Source: an uncultured Erythrobacter sp. (GTDB lineage Bacteria; Pseudomonadota; Alphaproteobacteria; Sphingomonadales; Sphingomonadaceae). From it: DNA of 64,000 nt. The stretch spans positions 556,501-620,500 of the forward strand of contig CANMSD010000003.1 in NCBI GenBank assembly GCA_947500645.1, read 5' to 3'. Of this stretch, positions 26,347 through 36,170 are shown one piece after another (within the stretch, counting starts at the first letter, position 1; each line of letters opens with the position of its first letter). The notes below the pieces were generated by a model, which saw only the letters and a list, made by a program, of their open reading frames with translations, ran no database searches and was not told where the DNA came from. Made by a program: the position numbers and the translations under genes.

Positions 26347-26627
26347 GACGAAGCTCTTGATACAACCATTATGAGCAGTCCCAAAGCTGCGAAGTGAAGA
26401 AGCACTTGGCTCTTGAACAGAGGGTGAGCGAAATCACCATTGGCACGTTTGAGCGAGCCGACGTAACCGAAGATTTGCAGCGCTATCCAGCCAATTGCGA
26501 AGGCGACCATTACGCCGTTCGACAGAGCGAAACCCAGAAACCCGATTGCGAGCAAAAACAGCGCCGCGCCGGCGAAGGCCCAACGTTTTTGCTCTGCCGT
26601 GAGTTCGGGAAATTCCGGTTCGGCCAA
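26343..26627 (-). CDS. Small membrane protein of unknown function
   Basis: This 94-residue protein has three likely membrane helices: [36 protein letters not shown], and a final [17 protein letters not shown]. The N-terminus [15 protein letters not shown] is acidic and cytosolic. I do not recognise a family. It sits between pdxJ (2-base gap) and acpS (4-base overlap), so it belongs to the operon and is likely expressed. Confidence 0.8.
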   Translation of the reverse strand: MAEPEFPELTAEQKRWAFAGAALFLLAIGFLGFALSNGVMVAFAIGWIALQIFGYVGSLKRANGDFAHPLFKSQVLLHFAALGLLIMVVSRASS

Positions 26628-26629
26628 TC

Positions 26630-27370
26630 CTATCGCGCCTCGTCCATCAGATCGCGCATGCGGCGGATCGCAGATTCGAGTCCGACGAATACAGCCTCGC
26701 CGACGAGGTAGTGGCCAATATTGAGTTCCGCGATCTGCGGAATCGCGGCAATCGGCTGGACGTTTTCGAATGTGAGGCCGTGCCCTGCATGTGGCTCAAT
26801 CCCGTTCTTGGCTGCGAGCGCTGCCATATCGCTGATGCGCTTCAATTCGCTCGCGACCTTTTCGCTTTCACCGTCGAGGAAAGCATGGGCATATTCGCCG
26901 GTGTGGAATTCGACCACTGGTGCGCCGAGCCGAAGAGCGGCATCCAATTGCCTCTCATTGGCCTCGATAAACAACGACACGCGAATGTCCGCGCTGCGCA
27001 GCTCATCGACAATCGGGACCAGCGAATTGTGCAAGCCCGCAGCATCCAACCCGCCCTCTGTTGTGCGTTCCTCGCGCTTTTCCGGGACGATGCAGGCGGC
27101 GTGCGGCTTATGACGCAGCGCAATCTCCAGCATCTCGGGGGTAGCGGCCATCTCAAGGTTCAATGGCAATTCCGTCGCGCTCTGAATGCGAGCCAGGTCT
27201 TCATCGCGAATATGTCGCCGGTCTTCGCGCAGATGCGCGGTGATACCATCGCCGCCAACGCTGGCGACGATTTCTGCCGCGCGGACAGGATCGGGATGAT
27301 CGCCGCCGCGTGCGTTACGGATGGTGGCAACGTGGTCGATGTTGACGCCGAGTCGCAGCTTTGAAGTCAT
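26630..27370 (-). CDS. pdxJ: Pyridoxine 5'-phosphate synthase
   Basis: PdxJ joins 3-amino-2-oxopropyl phosphate and 1-deoxyxylulose 5-phosphate to make pyridoxine 5'-phosphate. The 246-residue TIM barrel has LGVNIDHVATIRNARGGDHPDP at its start (split here by length), HLREDRRHI for phosphate binding, SLFIEANERQLDAA, VEFHTGEYAHAF and the C-terminal LNIGHYLVGEAVFVGLE. It lies 10 bases after pyrE. Confidence 0.97.
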   Translation of the reverse strand: MTSKLRLGVNIDHVATIRNARGGDHPDPVRAAEIVASVGGDGITAHLREDRRHIRDEDLARIQSATELPLNLEMAATPEMLEIALRHKPHAACIVPEKREERTTEGGLDAAGLHNSLVPIVDELRSADIRVSLFIEANERQLDAALRLGAPVVEFHTGEYAHAFLDGESEKVASELKRISDMAALAAKNGIEPHAGHGLTFENVQPIAAIPQIAELNIGHYLVGEAVFVGLESAIRRMRDLMDEAR

Positions 27371-27380
27371 GGTGTGCGGC

Positions 27381-27962
27381 CTATTCCTTGCGGCTGCCTG
27401 GCTTGCTAACTGGAATGGCAGCCAGTTCGGCAGGCACTTCGTCGTCGGCGTAGGTGGGGAAGTTGATGGCGATAAGAGGATAGAACGGCACGCCTAGATT
27501 CGCTTCGCCCGCCGAGCGATCAACCAATGCACACTCCGCAACCACTTCACCGCCTTCGCGCGCCACGGCCTCAATCGCTTCGCGGCTTGAGAGACCGGTG
27601 GTGACGACATCCTCCACCATCAGTACTTTCGCGCCCGGCTCCAGCGAAAAACCACGGCGGAAATAGAACTCGCCCTCGGGGCGTTCGAGGAACATCGCGT
27701 CCTTCTCAAGGCAGCGCCCAACCTCGTGTCCAATGATGATTCCCCCCATGGCGGGTGAGACGACGGTGTCGATCTCAGCCCGAATCTCTCGGGGGATGTT
27801 TGCGCAGATGGCACGCGCCAATCGCCCGGCCCTTTCCGGATTCATCAACACCCTTGCGCATTGCAGATAGTGCGCGCTGTGGCGGCCTGATGAGAGCTTG
27901 AAATGCCCTTCGAGTAGGGCGCCAGAGGCGCGAAATTCGGACAGAACGTCTTCTTCAGTCAT
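27381..27962 (-). CDS. pyrE: Orotate phosphoribosyltransferase
   Basis: PyrE makes orotidine 5'-phosphate from orotate and PRPP. The 193-residue protein has KLSSGRHSAHYLQCARVL, the GGIIIGHEVGRCL segment, the Arg/Phe-rich RPEGEFYFRRGFSLEPG flexible loop, and the PRPP motif VLMVEDVVTTGLSSREA. First gene of the pyrE-pdxJ-membrane-acpS-lepB-DUF3089-ruvX minus-strand run; the promoter should lie in the 210-base gap before coxB. Confidence 0.95.
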   Translation of the reverse strand: MTEEDVLSEFRASGALLEGHFKLSSGRHSAHYLQCARVLMNPERAGRLARAICANIPREIRAEIDTVVSPAMGGIIIGHEVGRCLEKDAMFLERPEGEFYFRRGFSLEPGAKVLMVEDVVTTGLSSREAIEAVAREGGEVVAECALVDRSAGEANLGVPFYPLIAINFPTYADDEVPAELAAIPVSKPGSRKE

Positions 27963-28143
27963 GGCGTAAAAACACTACCCTTTTTGCGAACTTGCGCGCC
28001 AATCATGGTGGCTTGCATATTTTTCTCCCTAGAAGCGCTTGAGGCCGTGGGCAAGCGCAGCTAAGAGGCCCGCAACGCTGACAGAAATGTCGGTGCGTAA
28101 GTCGTTTGCAGCACTTCCGCCGGAGGTATGCTATCAAGGCGAC

Positions 28144-28176
28144 ATGGGATTAGCAGCGGATAGACTAGACACATGA
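28144..28176 (+). CDS. Possible 10-residue leader peptide before ctaC
   Basis: An ATG at 28144, 5 bases after AAGG, opens a 10-codon frame MGLAADRLDT whose TGA stop overlaps the ctaC start as ATGA. The ctaC start itself has no good Shine-Dalgarno in the preceding 20 bases, so reinitiation after this short frame could feed translation of ctaC. It could be chance. The rest of the 27963-28172 gap holds no other gene I can support. Confidence 0.3.
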   Translation: MGLAADRLDT

Positions 28177-29171
28177 AACTGGGTCATATTTTCGACCGTG
28201 CATCGATTGCAGTATTTGCTTTGCTCGCAGCGATGTCGATTGCACTAATGCCGCAGGGGGCAGTTGCTCAGGAAGCGGAAGCCGCAGAGGCCACTACCGA
28301 AGCTCCTGCTGAAGCGTCAGCGGCCTACACGCCGATGGCACCGACCGAGGGCAAGGGCATGCCAACCGCGTTTGAAGATGACGCGCTTAAAAGCATGACT
28401 TTCCAGGATCAGTATTCTGCTGACGGGGAATATGCTCTTTGGATGCATGATGTGATCCTGCTACCGGTAATTACCGTGATCAGCCTGTTTGTGCTTGGCC
28501 TGCTGTTGTGGGTTGTCGTGCGCTATCGCAAAGCGGCTAACCCTGTTCCATCAAAGACGACGCACAACACTGCCATCGAAGTAATCTGGACGATTGTTCC
28601 GGTCATCATCCTGGTGGTGATTGCTGTTCCGTCGATCTCACTTCTCGCGCGCCAGTATGAAACGCCGCCTGAGAATGCGATTACGATCAAGGCAACTGGC
28701 TATCAATGGTATTGGACTTACACCTATCCTGATAACGGCGATTTCGAGATTGTCTCGAACATGCTGACAGAGGAGCAGGCTGCGGAAAGCGGTGAGCCTC
28801 ACCAGCTTGCTGTGGACAATCGCATGGTCGTTCCGGCCGGTGTGCCGCTTCGTATTCAGACTACCGCTGCTGACGTAATCCATGCATTCGCGATCCCGTC
28901 ACTCTGGTTTAAAGTCGATGCTGTTCCTGGTCGCCTCAACGAGAAGCTGCTGACGATTGATGAGCCAGGCGTGTATTACGGCCAATGCTCTGAGCTTTGC
29001 GGTGCGCGGCATGCGTACATGCCTCTCGCCGTCGAAGCTTTGCCGATGGAAGAGTATGAGGCGTGGGTGCGCTCGCAGCCCGGCGGCACGGTCGCCAGCG
29101 ACACGGTCGCGGATGCATCCGCTGAGGCCGCTCCCGTCGAAGGCGAAGCAGCCGAAGAAGCTGCATCGTAA
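28173..29171 (+). CDS. ctaC: Cytochrome c oxidase subunit II
   Basis: The 332-residue subunit carries a signal peptide (about 1-33, cleavage near VAQEAEAA), an Ala/Glu-rich linker, and two membrane helices (about 93-115 and 130-155). The periplasmic CuA domain has VIHAFAIPS and the binuclear motif GQCSELCGARHAYMPLA with both Cys, Glu, His and Met ligands. It takes electrons from cytochrome c and passes them to subunit I. The C-terminal tail is Ala/Glu-rich. First gene of the aa3 oxidase operon. Confidence 0.97.
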   Translation: MKLGHIFDRASIAVFALLAAMSIALMPQGAVAQEAEAAEATTEAPAEASAAYTPMAPTEGKGMPTAFEDDALKSMTFQDQYSADGEYALWMHDVILLPVITVISLFVLGLLLWVVVRYRKAANPVPSKTTHNTAIEVIWTIVPVIILVVIAVPSISLLARQYETPPENAITIKATGYQWYWTYTYPDNGDFEIVSNMLTEEQAAESGEPHQLAVDNRMVVPAGVPLRIQTTAADVIHAFAIPSLWFKVDAVPGRLNEKLLTIDEPGVYYGQCSELCGARHAYMPLAVEALPMEEYEAWVRSQPGGTVASDTVADASAEAAPVEGEAAEEAAS

Positions 29172-29216
29172 CCGAACCGAATAATTGAATTAATCCAGTC
29201 CGAGAGAATCTGAACG

Positions 29217-30935
29217 ATGGCCACCACCGCAGAAGGTTTCGACATTCACACCGACGATCACGCGCATGATGCGGATCACAAGCCGGGCTTTTTCGCCCGC
29301 TGGTTTATGTCGACCAACCACAAAGATATCGGCACACTCTACCTGATCTTTGCGATTATCGCAGGGGTCGTGGGTGGCGCAATGTCTGGCGTCATGCGTC
29401 TGGAGCTGGCTGAGCCAGGTATCCAGTACCTTGGTGCCGCAGTGGAATTCATGGGTGGCGAGCCGTCCGAGAACGCCAACCTGCACATGTGGAACGTGTT
29501 CATCACCGCGCACGGCCTGATCATGGTATTCTTCATGGTCATGCCTGCGATGATCGGTGGCTTCGGCAACTGGTTCGTGCCGCTGATGATCGGTGCGCCG
29601 GATATGGCGTTCCCGCGCATGAACAACATCTCGTTCTGGTTGACGGTTGCTGGTTTTCTGAGCCTTTGTTTCTCCCTCTTTGTTCCGGGCGGAACCGGGC
29701 TTGGCGCAGGGGTTGGCTGGACGGTCTATGCACCGCTATCGACCACAGGCTCCGTTGGGCCGGCTGTCGATTTCGCGATCTTCTCGCTTCACCTTGCTGG
29801 CGCTGGCTCGATTCTTGGCGCGACCAACTTCATCACCACCATTTTCAACATGCGTGCACCTGGCATGACCCTGCACAAGATGCCGCTGTTCGTGTGGTCG
29901 GTGCTGGTCACGGCCTTCTTGCTGCTGTTGGCACTTCCAGTGCTTGCCGCGGCGATCACCATGCTGCTCACCGATCGTAACTTCGGTACGACCTTCTTCG
30001 ATCCGGCCGGTGGCGGAGACCCAGTTCTCTACCAGCACCTGTTCTGGTTCTTTGGCCACCCAGAGGTCTACATCATGATCCTGCCGGGCTTCGGCATGAT
30101 CTCGCAGATCGTGGCGACCTTCAGCCGTAAGCCGGTCTTTGGCTATCTCGGCATGGCCTACGCTATGGTCGCGATCGGTGTCGTCGGCTTCATCGTGTGG
30201 GCGCACCACATGTATACGGTCGGCCTCGACGTGAACACCAAGATGTACTTCACTGCGGCCACCATGGTGATCGCAGTGCCAACCGGCGTGAAGATCTTCA
30301 GTTGGATCGCCACCATGTGGGGCGGTAGCCTGGAGTTCAAATCACCAATGGTTTGGGCGATGGGCTTCATCTTCCTGTTCACCGTTGGCGGCGTGACCGG
30401 CGTTGTCCTCGCCAATGGCGGCATCGACGATAACCTGCACGACACCTATTATGTGGTTGCTCACTTCCATTACGTGCTGTCGATGGGGGCGGTGTTCTCG
30501 CTCTTCGCGGGCTTCTACTACTGGTTCCCGAAGATGAGCGGCCGGATGCACTCGGAGCTCCTGTCGCATCTCCACTTCTGGGGCTTCTTCATCGGCGTGA
30601 ACGTGATCTTCTTCCCTCAGCACTTCCTCGGGATGCAAGGTATGCCGCGCCGCTATCCTGACTATGTGGAAGCGTTCACCTATTGGAACCAGGTCTCAAC
30701 AGTGGGCTACATGATTATGGCGGCATCGATGCTGCTGTTCTTCATCAACCTCGCCTACGCCTTCACGGCAGGCCGCAAGGTTGGCAACAACCCATGGGGT
30801 GAGGGTGCAACCACGCTCGAGTGGACACTTTCGAGCCCGCCGCCATTCCACCAGTTCGAAACGCTGCCAGTGATCGAAGATCATCACGATTATCACGATC
30901 ATATGCCGCGCGAAGACAAGCCAGCGACTGCCTGA
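29217..30935 (+). CDS. ctaD: Cytochrome c oxidase subunit I (aa3 type)
   Basis: The 572-residue heme-copper subunit has about 12 membrane helices. [15 protein letters not shown] holds the CuB His and Glu of the D-channel (A1-type oxidase); [15 protein letters not shown] gives the His-His CuB pair and K-channel region; [16 protein letters not shown] holds the heme a and a3 His ligands. The enzyme reduces O2 to water while pumping protons. It begins 45 bases after ctaC. The N-terminus is His/Asp-rich and cytosolic. Confidence 0.98.
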   Translation: MATTAEGFDIHTDDHAHDADHKPGFFARWFMSTNHKDIGTLYLIFAIIAGVVGGAMSGVMRLELAEPGIQYLGAAVEFMGGEPSENANLHMWNVFITAHGLIMVFFMVMPAMIGGFGNWFVPLMIGAPDMAFPRMNNISFWLTVAGFLSLCFSLFVPGGTGLGAGVGWTVYAPLSTTGSVGPAVDFAIFSLHLAGAGSILGATNFITTIFNMRAPGMTLHKMPLFVWSVLVTAFLLLLALPVLAAAITMLLTDRNFGTTFFDPAGGGDPVLYQHLFWFFGHPEVYIMILPGFGMISQIVATFSRKPVFGYLGMAYAMVAIGVVGFIVWAHHMYTVGLDVNTKMYFTAATMVIAVPTGVKIFSWIATMWGGSLEFKSPMVWAMGFIFLFTVGGVTGVVLANGGIDDNLHDTYYVVAHFHYVLSMGAVFSLFAGFYYWFPKMSGRMHSELLSHLHFWGFFIGVNVIFFPQHFLGMQGMPRRYPDYVEAFTYWNQVSTVGYMIMAASMLLFFINLAYAFTAGRKVGNNPWGEGATTLEWTLSSPPPFHQFETLPVIEDHHDYHDHMPREDKPATA

Positions 30936-31064
30936 GTGTAGTCGCTAAAACGGAGCGTTTGGCCAGGCCATTCGCACCGCTTTGAACAAAATGGAATTGG
31001 GGGAGCGCGTCCGGATGGCGCGCTTCTTCCAGATCAGAAGACACCAAAACCGATACGAATTGAA

Positions 31065-32066
31065 ATGAGTGCAAGTGTGAACAGCCAAGTGGATACGAGT
31101 GCGAGCGAGCCATTCGGCGTGCCTGCTCCTGCTTTGGCGAGCGAAGCTGTGCGCCGGATGCCGACCGATTGGCGCGATTTCCTGACGCTGACCAAGCCGC
31201 GCGTTCTCACTCTTGTGATCTTCACCGGCATTTGCGGCCTGCTGGCTGCACCCGGGTCGATCCACCCGGTGCTCGGGTTCACCGCCATCCTTGCTATTGC
31301 GATGGGGGCAGGCGGTTCGGCTGCGATCAACCACTGGTGGGAAGCCGATATCGATGCTGGGATGAAGCGCACCGCCAATCGTCCTCTACCAAGCGGTAGG
31401 ATGCGCCGCGACGACGCGCGCGATTTCGGCATCTTTCTCTCGCTGGTTTCCATCGGCCTGATGGGCGTTGCGGTTGGCTGGCTGGCAGCAGCGATCCTGG
31501 CGGTGGCTGTGGTGTATTACGGTGTGATCTACACCATGTGGCTGAAGCCGCGCACACCCCAGAATATCGTCATCGGTGGCGGTGCCGGGGCGTTCCCTCC
31601 GATGATCGGCTGGGTCGCTGTCACTGGCGAGATCACCACGATGCCGGTCTTGCTGTTTGCAATCATCTTCTTCTGGACGCCGCCACACTTCTGGGCGCTC
31701 GCGCTGTTCATGAAGTCCGATTATGCCAAGGTCGGCATTCCGATGCTGCCTGTGGTTGCGGGAGAGCGGGCGACCCGCCGCCAGATCCTGCTTTACACAG
31801 TCGTCCTCACGCCGATCGTTATCGCGCCGTGGGCAATCGGCGGGACGGGCGCAATGTACGGCGTGACTGCGGTTGTGCTGTCTGCGATCTTCTTCGCATA
31901 TGCGTGGAAGGTCGGCACCCGCACCAAGGCTGACGACGATGCGATGCTGCCGGAAAAGCGGCTGTTTAAGTTCAGCATTCTCTACCTTTTCATCCTGTTT
32001 GGCGCGCTCGTTGTAGATCGCGTTGCTGCAGCAAACGGCTTCACAGGCTTGGGGTGGTTCGCATGA
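31065..32066 (+). CDS. ctaB: Protoheme IX farnesyltransferase (heme O synthase)
   Basis: CtaB adds a farnesyl chain to heme B, the first step to heme A. The 333-residue UbiA-family membrane protein has the Asp-rich first motif [20 protein letters not shown] and a second [18 protein letters not shown], with about 8-9 helices. The first 30 residues are polar. Its stop overlaps the start of the 44-codon gene as ATGA. The 130 bases between ctaD and this gene contain no separate gene. Confidence 0.97.
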   Translation: MSASVNSQVDTSASEPFGVPAPALASEAVRRMPTDWRDFLTLTKPRVLTLVIFTGICGLLAAPGSIHPVLGFTAILAIAMGAGGSAAINHWWEADIDAGMKRTANRPLPSGRMRRDDARDFGIFLSLVSIGLMGVAVGWLAAAILAVAVVYYGVIYTMWLKPRTPQNIVIGGGAGAFPPMIGWVAVTGEITTMPVLLFAIIFFWTPPHFWALALFMKSDYAKVGIPMLPVVAGERATRRQILLYTVVLTPIVIAPWAIGGTGAMYGVTAVVLSAIFFAYAWKVGTRTKADDDAMLPEKRLFKFSILYLFILFGALVVDRVAAANGFTGLGWFA

Positions 32067-32197
32067 CGCCTGAAGAAGAAGCCGAAACCAAGCGCCGGCA
32101 GAAGGCGCGCAATTGGGTGGTCGGCGGGACCCTGCTGTTCTTCGTTGTCCTTTTCTACGCGATCACGATCGTACGGATCGGGGGGCAGGGCGGATGA
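32063..32197 (+). CDS. 44-residue single-helix protein of the oxidase operon (CoxF-like position)
   Basis: A small gene in the coding frame between ctaB and cta[18 protein letters not shown], then one membrane helix [20 protein letters not shown], ending RIGGQGG. Its ATG overlaps the ctaB stop (ATGA) and its TGA overlaps the ctaG ATG (ATGA), so translation is continuous. In many alphaproteobacteria a small protein called CoxF lies in this place; I assign it by position and topology, not by clear homology. A role in oxidase assembly is inferred. Confidence 0.8.
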   Translation: MTPEEEAETKRRQKARNWVVGGTLLFFVVLFYAITIVRIGGQGG

Positions 32198-32790
32198 GCA
32201 CGACCACAGCCATCGACCGCGATAACACCCGAGTTGGCCTGCTCGCATTCGCGGGCGCAATCGCCATGCTCGGCATGGGCTACGCTGCAGTGCCACTCTA
32301 TGATCTCTTCTGCCGCGTCACCGGCTTTGGCGGTACGACGCAGGTCGCAAGCTTCGCCGAAGCTGACCGCGCCGCTCAAAGCGCAGCGAACCGCATGATC
32401 TCTATCCGCTTCGATGGCTCGACAGCGCGCGGTGTTCCATGGGACTTCCGTCCGTCGCAAGCCACCGATGAAGTGCAGATCGGGGTGCGCGACATGGCGA
32501 CCTATGTGGCTAAGAACCATTCCAACGTACCTATCACCGGCACGGCGACCTTTAACGTCGAACCCAGCCAGGCGGGCAAATACTTTCACAAGATTCAATG
32601 CTTCTGCTTTACCGAGCAGACGCTGCAGCCGGGCGAAGAAGTTCACATGCCGGTGCTGTATTACGTCGATCCGGCCATGCTCGAAGATGAGTTTATGGCC
32701 GATGTCGAACAGATCACTTTGAGTTACACTTTCCACCGCGCAAAAGAGCCCGTATCGTCGGCTCTGGACCGCAACAATTCAGGCTCGTAA
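32194..32790 (+). CDS. ctaG: Cytochrome c oxidase assembly protein CtaG (Cox11)
   Basis: CtaG delivers copper to the CuB site of subunit I. The 198-residue protein has one N-terminal membrane helix (about 14-36, FAGAIAMLGMGYAAVPLYDLF) and a periplasmic immunoglobulin-like domain with the Cu motif KIQCFCFTEQTLQPGE. Start ATG 32194 overlaps the preceding small gene; the longer in-frame ORF from 32113 only overlaps that gene and is not needed. Confidence 0.97.
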   Translation: MSTTTAIDRDNTRVGLLAFAGAIAMLGMGYAAVPLYDLFCRVTGFGGTTQVASFAEADRAAQSAANRMISIRFDGSTARGVPWDFRPSQATDEVQIGVRDMATYVAKNHSNVPITGTATFNVEPSQAGKYFHKIQCFCFTEQTLQPGEEVHMPVLYYVDPAMLEDEFMADVEQITLSYTFHRAKEPVSSALDRNNSGS

Positions 32791-32828
32791 GAGCGCTAGC
32801 GCAACGCAAGAGACGGGAAACTTCCGAC

Positions 32829-33701
32829 ATGGCTGGCAAAGTCAACCACGACTATCACATTCTTGAACCCGATATCTGGCCGCTGATCGGCTCGATGTCG
32901 GCGCTCGCCTTTACCTCGGGTATGATCCTGTGGCTTAACCCGGACGTATTTGGCGAGTCAGGCTGGATCGTCATGGGCCTTGGCCTGGCCGGTCTGCTCG
33001 CGACCTTCTTCATGTGGTTCAAAAATGTCGTCGTTGAAGCGCAGCGCGGCGATCACACGCCGGTCGTTCAGCTTCACATGCGCTATGGCATGATCCTGTT
33101 CATCGCCTCCGAGGTGATGTTCTTCGTCGGGTGGTTCTGGAGCTTCTTCGATTTCGCGCTGTTCCCGGCACCGATTACCGTTGACGAGACGGGCCTTGTC
33201 ACCAGCCTGTTCCAACAGGATGGCGAAGCTGCTGCGCGCACCTTCCCGGCGGCGGGTGTTGAGGTGCTTGATCCGTTCAGTCTTCCGCTGCTCAACACTC
33301 TGATCCTGCTATGCTCGGGCACCACGGTGACCTGGGCGCACCACGCGTTGATCCACGGCGATCGCGAAGGTCTTAAGCAGGGCCTGTGGGCGACAATCGC
33401 TCTCGGTGTCGTGTTCACCGCGATCCAGGCTTACGAGTATTCGATCGCTCCATTCGCGTTCGGCACCAACACCTACAGCTCGGCCTTCTACATGGCGACT
33501 GGCTTCCACGGCTTCCACGTATTGATTGGTACGATCTTCCTCGCCGTGTGCCTCTATCGCGCCTACATCGGCCACTTTACCCAGCGCCAGCACTTCGGAT
33601 TTGAAGCCGCTGCATGGTACTGGCACTTCGTCGATGTGGTGTGGCTTTTCCTCTTTATCGCCGTGTACATCTGGGGTGGCTGGGGCGCTCCGATTCACTG
33701 A
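32829..33701 (+). CDS. ctaE: Cytochrome c oxidase subunit III
   Basis: The 290-residue subunit has seven membrane helices. Typical parts are HDYHILEPDIWPLIGS, MRYGMILFIASEVMFFVGWFW with the conserved Glu, TVTWAHHALIHGDR, FYMATGFHGFHVLIGTIFL and AAWYWHFVDVVWLFLF. It stabilises the core and the proton uptake path. It begins 38 bases after ctaG; TGATG joins its stop to the DUF983 start. Confidence 0.97.
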   Translation: MAGKVNHDYHILEPDIWPLIGSMSALAFTSGMILWLNPDVFGESGWIVMGLGLAGLLATFFMWFKNVVVEAQRGDHTPVVQLHMRYGMILFIASEVMFFVGWFWSFFDFALFPAPITVDETGLVTSLFQQDGEAAARTFPAAGVEVLDPFSLPLLNTLILLCSGTTVTWAHHALIHGDREGLKQGLWATIALGVVFTAIQAYEYSIAPFAFGTNTYSSAFYMATGFHGFHVLIGTIFLAVCLYRAYIGHFTQRQHFGFEAAAWYWHFVDVVWLFLFIAVYIWGGWGAPIH

Positions 33702-34111
33702 TGTCAGAGGGCGACAAGCCGTCCAAAGAAATGGGGCAGCCGGGTTTTCGCCAGGCTGCCCTTTTCGGTTTGTGCCCACGCTGCGGCGAGAAGACTTTGT
33801 TCGAAACGCCAGCACAATTCGCGATGCGTTGTAGCGTGTGCCAGCTGCCCTTTGGCGATCTTGAGCGCGGGGGCAGATTTGCTGGCCTGGTCACAATGGT
33901 AATCGCTGTCTTGCTGATCCTCATAGCCGTATGGATCGAAAATGCCTTCCGACCGCCTTTGTTGCTTCAGTTTGTGGTGTGGGCACCGCTGACTGTCATC
34001 GTTGTTCTCGGTAGCTTGCGAATGATGAAGGTTGCACCTTTCTTGGAAGCTTATGAGCAACGTTACGGCGAGGACGGCAAGAAAAGGGAGGATGACCGTG
34101 ACTGTGCGTGA
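33701..34111 (+). CDS. DUF983 family membrane protein
   Basis: This 136-residue protein has a small zinc-ribbon-like N-terminal part (LCPRCGEKTLF, then MRCSVCQLPF) followed by two membrane helices (about 65-85, 90-110). The family is nearly always found in cytochrome oxidase operons between subunit III and SURF1, and is assumed to help assembly. ATG 33701 shares a base with the ctaE stop; the upstream in-frame extension within ctaE is ruled out. Confidence 0.9.
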   Translation: MSEGDKPSKEMGQPGFRQAALFGLCPRCGEKTLFETPAQFAMRCSVCQLPFGDLERGGRFAGLVTMVIAVLLILIAVWIENAFRPPLLLQFVVWAPLTVIVVLGSLRMMKVAPFLEAYEQRYGEDGKKREDDRDCA

Positions 34112-34712
34112 CTTGCCCATCATCCCGACGATTTTCGTGGTCGCTGCTGCGGCGACTATGGTTGCGCTGGGCGTGTGGCAGCTTGGCCGCGCGGACGAGA
34201 AGGCTGAGTTAGTTGCGCGTTACACGTCCGCCTTGGAACAGGGAGAGGAAGTGCCTTTTCCAGCCAATCCCGAAGGCGCGGCAGATCGTGCTTACGATGC
34301 GGAGAAGCTATTTCGCAGCTCGGCCTTTGATTGTCTCGAAGTCACTGGGGCAACGTCCATCTCTGGTAAGAGCGCGCGCGGGCAAAGTGGCTACGCGCAT
34401 ATCGCGACTTGCCTTACCGATTTCGGTCCCACTGAGGTCAAGCTCGGTTATTCGCGCAATCCCAATACGCCAGCCTGGGATGGTGGGTCTATCACTGGTG
34501 TGATTGCGCCAGGTGGCCGCTATGGCGCGCGGCTGCAACTGGACGAGCCGATCAATGGCCTCGATCCGCTCGCAAGGCCCGATCCGAAGGATTTGCCAAA
34601 CAACCACCTCGCTTATGCGGGACAGTGGTTTTTCTTCGCGCTGACTGCGCTTGTGATTTACTGGTTTGCGGTGAAAAGCCGGATCGCGGGCCGAGCCAGA
34701 AAACAAACATAG
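34098..34712 (+). CDS. SURF1 family oxidase assembly protein
   Basis: SURF1 takes part in heme a insertion into subunit I. The 204 residues have the usual two end helices (IIPTIFVVAAAATMVALGVWQLGR and WFFFALTALVIYWFAV) around a periplasmic domain. The hallmark WQLGRADEKAEL and the C-terminal NNHLAYAGQWFFFAL are present. ATG 34092 is preceded immediately by AGGGAGG, too close to act, so GTG 34098 with a 6-base gap is my start. The 5' end overlaps DUF983. Confidence 0.9.
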   Translation: MTVRDLPIIPTIFVVAAAATMVALGVWQLGRADEKAELVARYTSALEQGEEVPFPANPEGAADRAYDAEKLFRSSAFDCLEVTGATSISGKSARGQSGYAHIATCLTDFGPTEVKLGYSRNPNTPAWDGGSITGVIAPGGRYGARLQLDEPINGLDPLARPDPKDLPNNHLAYAGQWFFFALTALVIYWFAVKSRIAGRARKQT

Positions 34713-34772
34713 CAACACAGACAGATCGCCTTGCTTGCTCTCACTGACATGCCCCGCTAACCGCGTTCGCAC

Positions 34773-36170
34773 ATGCAATACGTATCGACCAGAGGCAGCG
34801 CGCCCGCACTAGATTTTGAAGGTGTCACCCTGACAGGGTTGGCGCAGGATGGCGGGTTGTACCTGCCGACCGAATGGCCGCGTTTCAGTGAGGCTGAGAT
34901 CGCGGCAATGGTGGGTCTACCCTATGTCGAACTCGCCACGCGCGTGATGCTGCCCTTTGTTGGGGACAGCCTGACCGAGGATGAACTGGGCGCGCTATGT
35001 GAACAGGCCTATGGCCGCTTCGCGCATGACGCCGTGACGCCGCTGGTGCAGCTCGATCACAGGCAGTGGCTGCTCGAACTGTTTCACGGTCCTACGCTCG
35101 CGTTCAAAGACGTTGCGCTGCAATTGCTCGGCTTGCTGTTTGAGACCTTCCTGCAACGTTCTGGCAAGCGCTTGACGATTGTCGGTGCGACTAGCGGAGA
35201 CACGGGCTCGGCGGCGATTGATGCGGTGGCCGGGCGCGAAGGTGTCGAGATTTTCATGCTTCACCCAAAGGGACGGGTGAGCGAAGTGCAGCGCCGCCAG
35301 ATGACGACGGTGCGCGCGCCCAACGTCCACAATATCGCCATCGATGGCAGCTTCGACGATGCACAAGCGATGGTGAAGCGCATGTTCGTGGACGACACGC
35401 TGACACGTCGGATGCAGATCGGCGCGGTCAACTCGATCAATTGGGCACGCCTGATGGCGCAGGTGGTCTATTATTTTGCCGCTGGTTTGCAGCTGGGTGC
35501 GCCGCAACGCGCCTCCGCCTATGCCGTACCAACCGGCAATTTTGGCGATGTATTCGCAGGCTATGTCGCGCAGAAAATGGGTCTGCCGATTGAGCAGCTG
35601 ATCGTCGCGACGAATGTGAACGACATTCTCCATCGTGCGCTCACCGATGGCGATTACTCGACTGGTACGGTGACCGCGACGGCGACGCCATCAATGGACA
35701 TCCAGGTCAGCTCCAATTTCGAGCGCCTGCTATTCGACTGCGGCGGGCGCGATGGTGCGGCCATGGCCGAGCAGATGCGCAGCTTTGAGGCCGCGCGTGC
35801 GATGCAGCTCACCAATGCTCAGCGTCAGGGGGCGAGCGGGCTGTTTGTGAGTACGCGCGCTGATGGGAACGACATGGCCGCCGCTCTGCGCTGGGCCTAT
35901 GATCATGCTGGCCAGGTTCTCGATCCGCACACGGCGATCGGTCTGCATGGTGCGCGAATGAGCACCCTCGATCCCTCGGTACCAGTGGTGACTTTGGCGA
36001 CCGCGCATCCAGCTAAGTTCAGCGACGCGGTCGAACGGGCAACGGGCATTCGGCCTTCATTGCCTGCGCGTGTCGGCGATCTGTTCGCTCGCGAGGAGCA
36101 CTACACGGAGTTGCCCGGTGATTACGAAGCGGTGCGCGACTTCGTGTCAGAGACGGCCGTCACCGACTAA
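34773..36170 (+). CDS. thrC: Threonine synthase
   Basis: ThrC converts O-phosphohomoserine to threonine with PLP. The 465 residues are of the long (class I, fungal/bacterial) type: MQYVSTRGSAPALDFEGV, the PLP Lys in GPTLAFKDVALQLLG, GATSGDTGSAAIDAV for the phosphate, FAGYVAQKMGLPIEQL. It begins 60 bases after surf1 and its stop shares bases with the next start (TAATG). Confidence 0.97.
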   Translation: MQYVSTRGSAPALDFEGVTLTGLAQDGGLYLPTEWPRFSEAEIAAMVGLPYVELATRVMLPFVGDSLTEDELGALCEQAYGRFAHDAVTPLVQLDHRQWLLELFHGPTLAFKDVALQLLGLLFETFLQRSGKRLTIVGATSGDTGSAAIDAVAGREGVEIFMLHPKGRVSEVQRRQMTTVRAPNVHNIAIDGSFDDAQAMVKRMFVDDTLTRRMQIGAVNSINWARLMAQVVYYFAAGLQLGAPQRASAYAVPTGNFGDVFAGYVAQKMGLPIEQLIVATNVNDILHRALTDGDYSTGTVTATATPSMDIQVSSNFERLLFDCGGRDGAAMAEQMRSFEAARAMQLTNAQRQGASGLFVSTRADGNDMAAALRWAYDHAGQVLDPHTAIGLHGARMSTLDPSVPVVTLATAHPAKFSDAVERATGIRPSLPARVGDLFAREEHYTELPGDYEAVRDFVSETAVTD

